From Bacteroidales bacterium (GTDB lineage Bacteria > Bacteroidota > Bacteroidia > Bacteroidales > UBA1402), in NCBI GenBank assembly GCA_023230125.1, contig JALNXZ010000031.1:1-11266 (forward strand): a stretch of 11,266 nucleotides of DNA. The letters are read 5' to 3'. Below are positions 4,891-11,266 of the stretch, one piece after another (position 1 is the stretch's first letter; each line of letters starts with the position of its first letter). The translations under genes were made by a program, and so were the position numbers. The notes below the pieces were generated by a model. The model made no database searches and had not been told where the DNA came from. It saw nothing but the letters and a program-made list of their open reading frames with translations.

Positions 4891-7050
4891 ATGAAAGTTT
4901 ATCAATCTAATGAAATTAAGAACATTTCCATTGTGGGAAGTTCAAGATCCGGGAAAACCACCCTCGCTGAAGCAATGCTTTACGAGGGTGGTTTAATAAA
5001 ACGACGCGGAACAGTAGAAGCACAAAATACTGTTTGTGATTATTTTCCAGTAGAACATGAATATGGTTATTCTGTCTTTCCCACAGTTTTTCATGTGGAA
5101 TGGAACGGAAAGAAATTGAATTTTATTGATTGCCCGGGATCTGATGACTTTGTAGGTGGAGCCGTTACTGCACTGAATGTAACTGATACGGCTCTTTTGC
5201 TGATCAATGGACAGTATGGAGTGGAAGTTGGAACCCAAAACAGTTTTCGAAACGCAGAAAAATATAATAAACCTGTGATTTTTGTCGTCAATCAGCTTGA
5301 TCATGAAAAAGCTGATTACGATCAGGTGTTGGAACAATTGCGCGAATCTTACGGATCCAACGTTGTTCCTGTACAATATCCCATCACTTGCGGACCAAAC
5401 TATAATGCCGTAATTGATGTCTTGCTGATGAAAAGATATACCTGGAAACTTGAAAGTAGTATTCCGGAGATTGATGATATACCTGCAGAAGAGAAAGCAA
5501 AGGCTGAGGCATGGCATCAGACTTTGGTGGAAGCAGCAGCTGAAAATGATGAATCCTTGATGGAGAAATTTTTTGACCAGGGAACCTTGACTGAAGATGA
5601 TGTCAGGTCAGGTATTCGCCTGGGATTGATAGCGAGGGGGATGTTCCCTGTTTTTTGTGTTTGCGCTAACCGTGATATGGGCGTTCGCCGATTGTTGGAA
5701 TTTCTGGGGAATGTTGTTCCATATGTAACGGATATGCCAAAAATACCCAATATAAAAGGCGAGGAGATTTTCCCTAATTCCAGCGGACCTACCAGCCTGT
5801 ATTTTTTTAAGACTTCTGTAGAACCGCACATCGGTGAAGTCTCCTATTTTAAAGTGATGTCTGGCAAGGTGAGAGAAGGCGATGACTTGCTTAATACCAA
5901 TCGCGGATCGAAGGAACGTGTAGCCCAGTTATTCTGCGTTGCAGGATCAAACCGTATTCCGGTGGAAGAATTGAACGCAGGAGATATTGGTGCTACTGTA
6001 AAACTTAAAGATGTCAAGACTGGAAACACCCTGAATGGTAAAGGCATTGACAACAGTTTCGATTTTATCCATTATCCGGAACCAAAATACCGCCGTGCCA
6101 TCAAACCTATTAATGAAGCTGACGTTGAGAAGATGATGTCCATCCTCAACCGGATGCGTGAAGAGGACCCGACATGGGTTGTTGAACAATCCAAGGAACT
6201 AAAACAAACCATTGTCCATGGACAAGGGGAGTTCCACTTACGTACACTTAAATGGAGGATGGAAAACAACGAGAAGATGCCTATCCAGTTTTTGGAACCA
6301 CGCATCCCATACCGTGAGACCATAACGAAGATAGCCCGTGCCGATTATCGGCACAGAAAACAATCAGGTGGTGCCGGACAATTTGGTGAAGTCCATTTAA
6401 TTGTAGAACCCTACACAGAAGGAATGGTTATTCCTGAAATCTATAAATTCAACGGACAGGAATTCAAGATTTCTGCCCGTGATACTCAGGAAATCAAACT
6501 GGAATGGGGTGGAAAACTCATTTTTGTGAACAGTATTGTTGGGGGAGCCATTGACACACGTTTCCTGCCGGCCATTCAGAAGGGTATCATGGCCCGTATG
6601 GAACAAGGTCCGCTCACAGGATCCTATGCCCGTGATGTTCGTGTCATTGTATACGATGGTAAGATGCATCCGGTAGATTCCAATGAAATATCCTTTATGC
6701 TTGCCGGACGAAATGCATTTAGTGAAGCATTCAAGCAAGCAGGTCCCAAGATTCTTGAACCAATTTATGACGTGACAGTCTTCGTTCCAGGCGATCGTAT
6801 GGGTGACGTGATGGGAGACTTGCAAGGTCGTCGTGCGCTGATTATGGGTATGAGCAGCGAAAAAGGCTATGAAAAGCTTTCTGCTAAAGTACCATTAAAA
6901 GAAATGTCAAGTTATTCAACATCCTTGAGCTCGCTAACTGGCGGACGTGCTTCATTCAGTATGAAGTTCGCCAATTATGAATTGGTTCCAGCCGATATTC
7001 AGGATAAACTGTTGAAAGAATACGAAGCCCAACAACAGGAGAAGGAATAA
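4891..7050 (+). CDS. fusA2: EF-G paralog (EF-G2 type) with altered GTPase motifs
   Basis: Ribosome translocase paralog of 719 residues with all five EF-G domains: G domain (about 8-280, with a helical insert around 195-245), domain II (about 300-385), III (about 400-475), IV (about 480-605) and V (about 610-700). The P-loop GSSRSGKT (16-23) and the NQLD guanine motif (134-137, usually NKxD) should still bind nucleotide. G3 reads DCPGSDDF (80-87) where EF-G has DTPGHVDF, so the catalytic His is Ser84. Switch I has EYGYSV (57-62) in place of ERGITI, with Ser for the Mg-coordinating Thr. Domain IV keeps QSGGAGQFGEV and the tip loop MHPVDSNE, so ribosome entry looks intact. The Bacteroides paralog EF-G2 is reported to support translation without GTP hydrolysis and to be needed for gut colonisation; this protein fits that type. 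It is monocistronic, with palindromes upstream and a strong terminator downstream. Confidence 0.92.
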   Translation: MKVYQSNEIKNISIVGSSRSGKTTLAEAMLYEGGLIKRRGTVEAQNTVCDYFPVEHEYGYSVFPTVFHVEWNGKKLNFIDCPGSDDFVGGAVTALNVTDTALLLINGQYGVEVGTQNSFRNAEKYNKPVIFVVNQLDHEKADYDQVLEQLRESYGSNVVPVQYPITCGPNYNAVIDVLLMKRYTWKLESSIPEIDDIPAEEKAKAEAWHQTLVEAAAENDESLMEKFFDQGTLTEDDVRSGIRLGLIARGMFPVFCVCANRDMGVRRLLEFLGNVVPYVTDMPKIPNIKGEEIFPNSSGPTSLYFFKTSVEPHIGEVSYFKVMSGKVREGDDLLNTNRGSKERVAQLFCVAGSNRIPVEELNAGDIGATVKLKDVKTGNTLNGKGIDNSFDFIHYPEPKYRRAIKPINEADVEKMMSILNRMREEDPTWVVEQSKELKQTIVHGQGEFHLRTLKWRMENNEKMPIQFLEPRIPYRETITKIARADYRHRKQSGGAGQFGEVHLIVEPYTEGMVIPEIYKFNGQEFKISARDTQEIKLEWGGKLIFVNSIVGGAIDTRFLPAIQKGIMARMEQGPLTGSYARDVRVIVYDGKMHPVDSNEISFMLAGRNAFSEAFKQAGPKILEPIYDVTVFVPGDRMGDVMGDLQGRRALIMGMSSEKGYEKLSAKVPLKEMSSYSTSLSSLTGGRASFSMKFANYELVPADIQDKLLKEYEAQQQEKE

Positions 7051-7067
7051 TCAAAATAAAGTATTGG

Positions 7068-7104
7068 AGAAGCTTACCCTGATTTTTTGGGGTAAGCTTT
7101 TTTT
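7068..7104 (+). terminator. Intrinsic terminator after the EF-G paralog
   Basis: A perfect 10-base-pair stem, AAGCTTACCC (7070-7079) with GGGTAAGCTT (7090-7099), has a 10-base loop and is followed by a T run to 7104. It separates the EF-G paralog from the oxidoreductase, whose ATG is only 28 bases further on. Confidence 0.9.
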
Positions 7105-7131
7105 GTATAATAATTTTAAATCTCAATATTG

Positions 7132-8565
7132 ATGGAATCGAATGAATTCTCACGCCGAAAATTTCTAAAACAAGTAGCCTTGCTTTCGGCCGCCGCCACA
7201 ATCCCTTCGTACATCAAAGCATCAAACAATGCTTTATCTGCAGTAGGACTGACAAAAGCAAATGAAAGGGTCAATTTAGCTTGTGTAGGAATTGGAAATC
7301 AGGGAGGTTCGGATGTCATGTCTTTATATAACACAGGATTATGCAATCTCGTCGCCTTCTGTGATGTTGATATGGGTGCCCCACATACCCTCCATGTATT
7401 GAATAGATTTCCTGATGTACCACGTTTTCAAGATTTCAGAGTGATGTTCGACAAAATGGAAGATCAGATAGACGCTGTATTGGTGGCTGTACCCGATCAT
7501 TCACATTTCCCGATTACGATGATGGCTATGGGGCTTGGAAAACATGTCTATGTTGAAAAGCCAATGGCCCGTACTTTTAATGAGATTGAACTCATGATAA
7601 AATCGGCCAAGAGACACAAGGTGGTGACTCAAATGGGAAATCAAGGGCACTCGGAAGCTAATTATTTCCAGTTTAAAGCATGGAAAGAAGCTGGAATCAT
7701 TAAAGATGTGACTAAAATTACCGCACATATGAATTCCTCACGTCGCTGGCATACCTGGGATCCCAATATAAAAAGTTTTCCACCGGCTGAACCTATCCCT
7801 GACACCCTTGATTGGGATATTTGGCTTGGCGTAACGCAACAACATGAGTATAACCATGATTTTATCAATGGACAATGGCGTTGTTGGTATGACTTTGGAA
7901 TGGGTGCATTGGGTGATTGGGGTGCACACATCCTGGATACAGCCCACGAGTTTCTAGATCTTGGACTCCCAAATGAAATCAATATGTTGAAAGCTGAGGG
8001 GCACAATCCATTCTTCTTTCCGATGGCATCGACCTTATTGTTTAGATTCCCCGAACGCGGAAATATGCCTCCTGTAGACATTACCTGGTATGATGGAGTA
8101 AACAATATTCCTTCCGTCCCCGAAGGTTATGGGGTATCCGAACTGGACCCGAATATTCCTCCAACGAGTATAGGAGAAATTCAACCGGTCAAGTTGAATC
8201 CGGGTAAGATTATTTATAGCAAAGAGCTCACTTTTAAAGGCGGTTCACATGGTTCGACCTTATCCATCATACCTTCCAATAAAGCAAAAGAGATGGAATC
8301 TAAAATTCCTTACGTACCCAGAAGTCCTTCAGACCACTATGCCAACTTTCTCTTAGCATGTAAAGGTGAGGAAAAGGCTCGTTCTCCTTTCTCCATTGCA
8401 GGTCCGTTGAGTCAGGTGTTCTCGTTGGGTGTCATGGCGCAAAAGCTAAACACAAAATTATTGTTTGACCGTAAAACCAAGACCATTACAAATAACCAGT
8501 TGGCCAATGAACTGTTGATAGGCCTTTCTCCTCGTAAAGGGTGGGAACAATATTATAGGGTGTAG
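7132..8565 (+). CDS. Tat-exported Gfo/Idh/MocA family oxidoreductase
   Basis: NAD(P)-dependent sugar oxidoreductase of 477 residues, exported folded with its cofactor. The N-terminus has a twin-arginine signal, SRRKFLK (7-13), followed by a hydrophobic stretch ending near residue 30. The Rossmann domain starts at NLACVGIGNQGG (48-59, GxGxxG) and includes VYVEKPMA (139-146), the conserved EKP segment. The C-terminal domain carries GALGDWGAHILDTAHEF (258-274), with D262, H266 and D269 as likely catalytic or substrate-binding residues. The family includes 3-dehydrogenases of glycosides and NAD-dependent glycosidases (GH109-like). The downstream gene encodes an exported isomerase-like TIM barrel, a pairing known from pathways that oxidise C3 of a glycoside and then eliminate the aglycone. 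The start is the ATG at 7132; the in-frame TTG just before it is less likely. Substrate is unknown. Confidence 0.92.
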   Translation: MESNEFSRRKFLKQVALLSAAATIPSYIKASNNALSAVGLTKANERVNLACVGIGNQGGSDVMSLYNTGLCNLVAFCDVDMGAPHTLHVLNRFPDVPRFQDFRVMFDKMEDQIDAVLVAVPDHSHFPITMMAMGLGKHVYVEKPMARTFNEIELMIKSAKRHKVVTQMGNQGHSEANYFQFKAWKEAGIIKDVTKITAHMNSSRRWHTWDPNIKSFPPAEPIPDTLDWDIWLGVTQQHEYNHDFINGQWRCWYDFGMGALGDWGAHILDTAHEFLDLGLPNEINMLKAEGHNPFFFPMASTLLFRFPERGNMPPVDITWYDGVNNIPSVPEGYGVSELDPNIPPTSIGEIQPVKLNPGKIIYSKELTFKGGSHGSTLSIIPSNKAKEMESKIPYVPRSPSDHYANFLLACKGEEKARSPFSIAGPLSQVFSLGVMAQKLNTKLLFDRKTKTITNNQLANELLIGLSPRKGWEQYYRV

Positions 8566-8666
8566 TGATCCATTGTATTTAATGTCTTAATCAGAAGTAT
8601 ATGAAACAAGCCCATGGTTTATCACACAAATTAAGTAAACCATTATTTGGCATAAAATTTAATGAG

Positions 8667-9506
8667 ATGAATCGAATCTCCCTTTTTTTAATGGTTGTCA
8701 TTCTGCCTGTCATTTCACAAATGACCTTGGCTCAGAAAAAGTGCCCTGACACACAGCAGGCTTCAGAAACTAGTGAAAAGTTTAAGATTGGAATGGCTGG
8801 TTACACCTTTGCCAAATTCGATATAGATAAGACGCTCGAAACCATGCAAAGGATGAATGTACACTATCTCTGCATCAAGGACTTTCATCTTCCGTTAAAT
8901 AGTACGGACGATCAGATTGCTGCGTTTAAAGACAAACTTGCATCGAAAGAAGTGACAGGCTATGCTGTCGGTCCGTTGTATATGAAATCTGAAACAGAGA
9001 TTAACCGGGCGTTTGAATATGCAAAGAGAATAGGAGTCAAATTGATTGTCGGAGTTCCAAATTATGAACTTTTACCTTATGTTGACAAGAAAGTAAAAGA
9101 ATATGGCTTCAATTATGCCATCCATTTGCATGGGCCAGATATCAAAACCTATCCCGACGCTGAAGATGTTTGGAATCACGTTAAAGACCTTGATCCAAGA
9201 ATTGGGATGTGTTTAGACATCGGTCATGATACGCGAAATGGAAAAGATCCCGTTGCTGATCTGCAAAAATATCAATCCCGCGTGTTTGACATCCATATCA
9301 AAGACGTAACAGGCAAGACCAAGCTTGGATATTCGCTGGAAGTTGGTCGTGGAATCATTGATATACCTGCATTTGTCAAGATGCTTCGTCAGGTTGGTTA
9401 TTCTGGCGTTTGTAGTCTCGAATATGAGAAAGATATGGATAATCCTTTTATGGGAATTGCGGAATCAATTGGATATTTCAGGGGAGTGATCCGTGCCATG
9501 AAATAG
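8667..9506 (+). CDS. Exported sugar phosphate isomerase/epimerase-like TIM barrel (possible 3-keto-glycoside lyase)
   Basis: Xylose-isomerase-like (AP-endonuclease-2 fold) TIM barrel of 279 residues with a Sec signal: MNRISLFLMVVILPVISQMTLA, cleavage likely after A22. Cytoplasmic isomerases do not need a signal, so this one acts in the periplasm. Barrel motifs are visible: KDFHLPL (71-77), VPNYE (130-134), AIHLHG (151-156), CLDIGHD (182-188), FDIHIKD (207-213) and CSLEYE (249-254). E134, D184, H210 and E252/E254 are candidate metal ligands by position. Proteins of this family paired with Gfo/Idh/MocA enzymes are reported to catalyse 1,2-elimination of 3-keto-glycosides, cleaving the glycosidic bond; that role is inferred here. 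An in-frame ATG at 8601 would add 22 residues before the signal peptide and is considered less likely. It lies about 100 bases after the oxidoreductase with no terminator, so the two probably form one operon. Confidence 0.88.
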   Translation: MNRISLFLMVVILPVISQMTLAQKKCPDTQQASETSEKFKIGMAGYTFAKFDIDKTLETMQRMNVHYLCIKDFHLPLNSTDDQIAAFKDKLASKEVTGYAVGPLYMKSETEINRAFEYAKRIGVKLIVGVPNYELLPYVDKKVKEYGFNYAIHLHGPDIKTYPDAEDVWNHVKDLDPRIGMCLDIGHDTRNGKDPVADLQKYQSRVFDIHIKDVTGKTKLGYSLEVGRGIIDIPAFVKMLRQVGYSGVCSLEYEKDMDNPFMGIAESIGYFRGVIRAMK

Positions 9507-9593
9507 AGCATAGGGAGGGATATGAACCCATCTTGGTGGTTATGATAATAAGTTAATTTGTGTTTCTTCTAGGGTTAATATTTATGAATCCAA

Positions 9594-9623
9594 TTGAAAT
9601 GTTAAATATTGAACCTATTTTTG
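9594..9623 (+). promoter_or_regulatory. Strong predicted promoter abutting the kinase start
   Basis: TTG (9594-9596), a 19-base spacer, then TATTTTTG (9616-9623), a perfect TAnnTTTG. The expected transcription start (about 5-6 bases later) coincides with the ATG at 9628, implying a leaderless or nearly leaderless mRNA. Between 9507 and 9590 there is no convincing terminator, so read-through from the preceding operon is also possible. Confidence 0.5.
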
Positions 9624-9627
9624 CTAA

Positions 9628-11184
9628 ATGAAGAAGTCCGCTATATGGATATTGATTGCTGTTATGGTGCTGACATTTGCAAGTCTGCTCACGCTTCAGT
9701 ATTCTTATATCCGTACTTTAGGTAAAATGAGGACGGAGCAATTTAACGAGGCTGTCAAACGCAGCTTGTCTCAAGTTATCCGAAATCTGGAGTTGGATGA
9801 AACAGCCCGATTTCTGAGTGAAGATATGAATGAGCATGAAAATGATGCTTTTTCTGTGCCAAAAGTTACCCGTAAAGTCTCCCACCAAGGTCAAACAGCA
9901 ACATTACATTCTATCGGAGGTATTTCCTCCATTTCCTCCGTTTTTGAATATGATGAAACAACGATTCTCTCTCAGGCAGGACCCCAAGTTTTTATATCCA
10001 TGAGCCATGGAAAAAATACCCTTTCAGGCACCTCTACAAAGATGCAGGAAAACCTACGTGAACGATATTTGGCACAGAAAGGTTTTATGGAGGATGTTAT
10101 CTTGCATATTTTATATGAAGCAAACAACAGGCCAATTGAGCAGCGAGTTGACTTTAGCAAACTGGAAAATTATCTGAAGGTTGAATTGGAGAACAATGGG
10201 TTGGGAAAAATGCCTTTCCATTTCAGGGTGACAGATAAGAACGATGTTGAGGTATATCGATGCAAAGAAATGATTGGAAAAAATGAGACTGGTGGATATA
10301 AACAAGTTCTTTTTCCGAATGACCCGGATGTGGAAACCGGAACGCTCTATCTATACTTCCCGACAAAGAAGAATTATATCTATGAATCACTGCGAATATA
10401 CATTCCGTCCGTCATCTTTTCAATAGTGTTGTTGATCGTTTTCGGTACAACAATCATTGTCATCTTCCGTCAAAAGAAATTGAATGATATGAAGAATGAT
10501 TTTGTAAACAATATGACACATGAGCTAAAAACGCCGATATCGACCATATCACTTGCGGCTCAGATGCTAAAAGACGGCGATGTGGGCAAGACGCCTACCA
10601 TGTTGAAACATATTTCAGGTGTTATTGTCGATGAAACCAAACGCCTTAGTTTTCAGGTTGAAAAAGTGCTTCAAGTTTCACTTTTTGAACGTGATAGGTC
10701 CAGTCTGACTTTCAAGGAAGTAGATGTCAATGAGATGTTGGATACAATCGTGGCTACATTTAAACTCAAGGTAGAAAACTTTGAGGGAAGACTTGAGAAG
10801 GATTTAAGTGCAAAAAGAGCGGATATCACAGCCGATGAAATGCATTTGACCAACGTATTTTTTAATCTGATGGATAACGCGGTCAAGTACCGCAGTGAGC
10901 GGGATCTGGTGCTGACAGTTCATACCTGGAATGAAAAGGATAACATTATGATTTCTATTCAGGATAATGGTATAGGCATCAAGAAAGAGAATTTGAAAAG
11001 AGTGTTTGAACGTTTCTATCGTGTTCCTACAGGAAATGTTCACGATGTTAAAGGCTTTGGCCTGGGCTTGGCTTATGTACAGAAAATCGTCCAAAACCAC
11101 AACGGTACGATTCGCGCTGAAAGCGAAGTCAATATGGGGACAAAATTCATTATTAGTTTACCATTAATAAAAAATGAGCTATGA
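9628..11184 (+). CDS. rprX: RprX-like sensor histidine kinase
   Basis: Inner-membrane sensor kinase of 518 residues that autophosphorylates and passes phosphate to the RprY-like regulator encoded next. One TM helix at 5-27, a periplasmic sensor of about 230 residues (28-256) with no domain I recognise, and a second TM at about 257-280, with no obvious HAMP domain between TM2 and the kinase core. The H-box is NNMTHELKTPIS (294-305) with H298 as the phosphorylation site. The N-box is FFNLMDNAVKY (411-421), the G1 box QDNGIGI (445-451), the F-box FERFYRV (460-466) and the G2 box GFGLGL (476-481): all complete, so it should be active. Length and the adjoining regulator match the RprX/RprY system described in Bacteroides fragilis, where overexpression affects tetracycline resistance. 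The stop overlaps the next start as ATGA. Confidence 0.9.
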   Translation: MKKSAIWILIAVMVLTFASLLTLQYSYIRTLGKMRTEQFNEAVKRSLSQVIRNLELDETARFLSEDMNEHENDAFSVPKVTRKVSHQGQTATLHSIGGISSISSVFEYDETTILSQAGPQVFISMSHGKNTLSGTSTKMQENLRERYLAQKGFMEDVILHILYEANNRPIEQRVDFSKLENYLKVELENNGLGKMPFHFRVTDKNDVEVYRCKEMIGKNETGGYKQVLFPNDPDVETGTLYLYFPTKKNYIYESLRIYIPSVIFSIVLLIVFGTTIIVIFRQKKLNDMKNDFVNNMTHELKTPISTISLAAQMLKDGDVGKTPTMLKHISGVIVDETKRLSFQVEKVLQVSLFERDRSSLTFKEVDVNEMLDTIVATFKLKVENFEGRLEKDLSAKRADITADEMHLTNVFFNLMDNAVKYRSERDLVLTVHTWNEKDNIMISIQDNGIGIKKENLKRVFERFYRVPTGNVHDVKGFGLGLAYVQKIVQNHNGTIRAESEVNMGTKFIISLPLIKNEL

Positions 11185-11266
11185 CAGAAGAAAAAATGCA
11201 CATCTTGTTGTGCGAGGACGACGAAAATCTGGGCATGCTTTTGCGTGAATATTTACAGGCAAAAGG
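11181..11266 (+). CDS. rprY: RprY-like response regulator, N-terminal fragment
   Basis: The first 28 residues of a receiver domain are visible: MTEEKMHILLCEDDENLGML and onward to EYLQAK, cut by the window edge. The CEDDEN acidic pocket (11-16) and the helix that follows are typical of OmpR-family receivers, and the sequence strongly resembles RprY. The phosphoacceptor Asp and DNA-binding domain lie outside. Its ATG overlaps the kinase stop by 4 bases, so the pair is translationally coupled. Confidence 0.88.
   Translation, partial: MTEEKMHILLCEDDENLGMLLREYLQAK

Noticed and set aside
4993..5517. 174-codon minus-strand ORF inside the EF-G paralog
   Set aside because: It lies wholly antisense to a conserved coding region, with no recognisable motifs; a chance open frame.
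7129..7131. TTG start one codon before the oxidoreductase ATG
   Set aside because: An ATG follows directly and ATG starts are favoured; nothing supports TTG.
8601..8666. Upstream ATG for the isomerase-like protein
   Set aside because: It would place 22 mostly polar residues before an otherwise normal signal peptide. Kept as an alternative only.
9507..9560. Possible hairpin after the isomerase-like gene
   Set aside because: Only short, mismatched pairing (AACC with GGTT) and no T-run; not a credible intrinsic terminator.

Overview
The window looks chromosomal and comes from a member of the Bacteroidota, most likely order Bacteroidales. It is AT-rich. Several genes follow Bacteroidota-type -7 promoter elements (TAnnTTTG), start codons sit behind A-rich leaders with no strong Shine-Dalgarno, and the protein families are typical of the group: a SusC-type TonB receptor with a carboxypeptidase-like N-terminal domain, a small histone-like protein, a DUF2027-Smr protein, an EF-G paralog and an RprX/RprY two-component system. 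No rRNA, tRNA, insertion sequence, phage gene or CRISPR array was seen.

Layout. Bases 1-675 (minus) hold the N-terminal part of a TonB-dependent receptor. It is divergent from a Fur-family metalloregulator (909-1337, plus). The 233-base divergent region carries two different palindromes, each lying on a predicted -7 element. A bidirectional terminator separates the regulator from a 58-residue histone-like gene (1417-1593, minus). Then come a DUF2027-Smr protein (1819-2868, plus) and, converging on it only 2 bases away, a two-gene minus-strand operon: a CYTH/triphosphate-tunnel protein (4167-4634) followed by an MgtC/DUF4010-type membrane protein (2871-4160).

Bases 4891-7050 encode an EF-G paralog resembling Bacteroides EF-G2. 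Its G-domain motifs are altered, and the usual catalytic His is replaced by Ser. Its upstream region has palindromes and repeated motifs, and it ends in a strong terminator. Next is a pair of exported enzymes: a Tat-signal Gfo/Idh/MocA oxidoreductase (7132-8565) and a Sec-signal sugar-phosphate-isomerase-like TIM barrel (8667-9506). By family they could oxidise and then cleave glycosides through a 3-keto intermediate in the periplasm. The window ends with an RprX-like sensor kinase (9628-11184) overlapping by 4 bases the start of an RprY-like response regulator (11181 to the edge).

All genes are intact except the two cut by the window edges. No wholly unknown system is evident. The observations most worth following are the double-operator divergent region, the GTPase-impaired EF-G paralog with its palindromic upstream region, the exported oxidoreductase/lyase pair, and a predicted leaderless promoter for the kinase.
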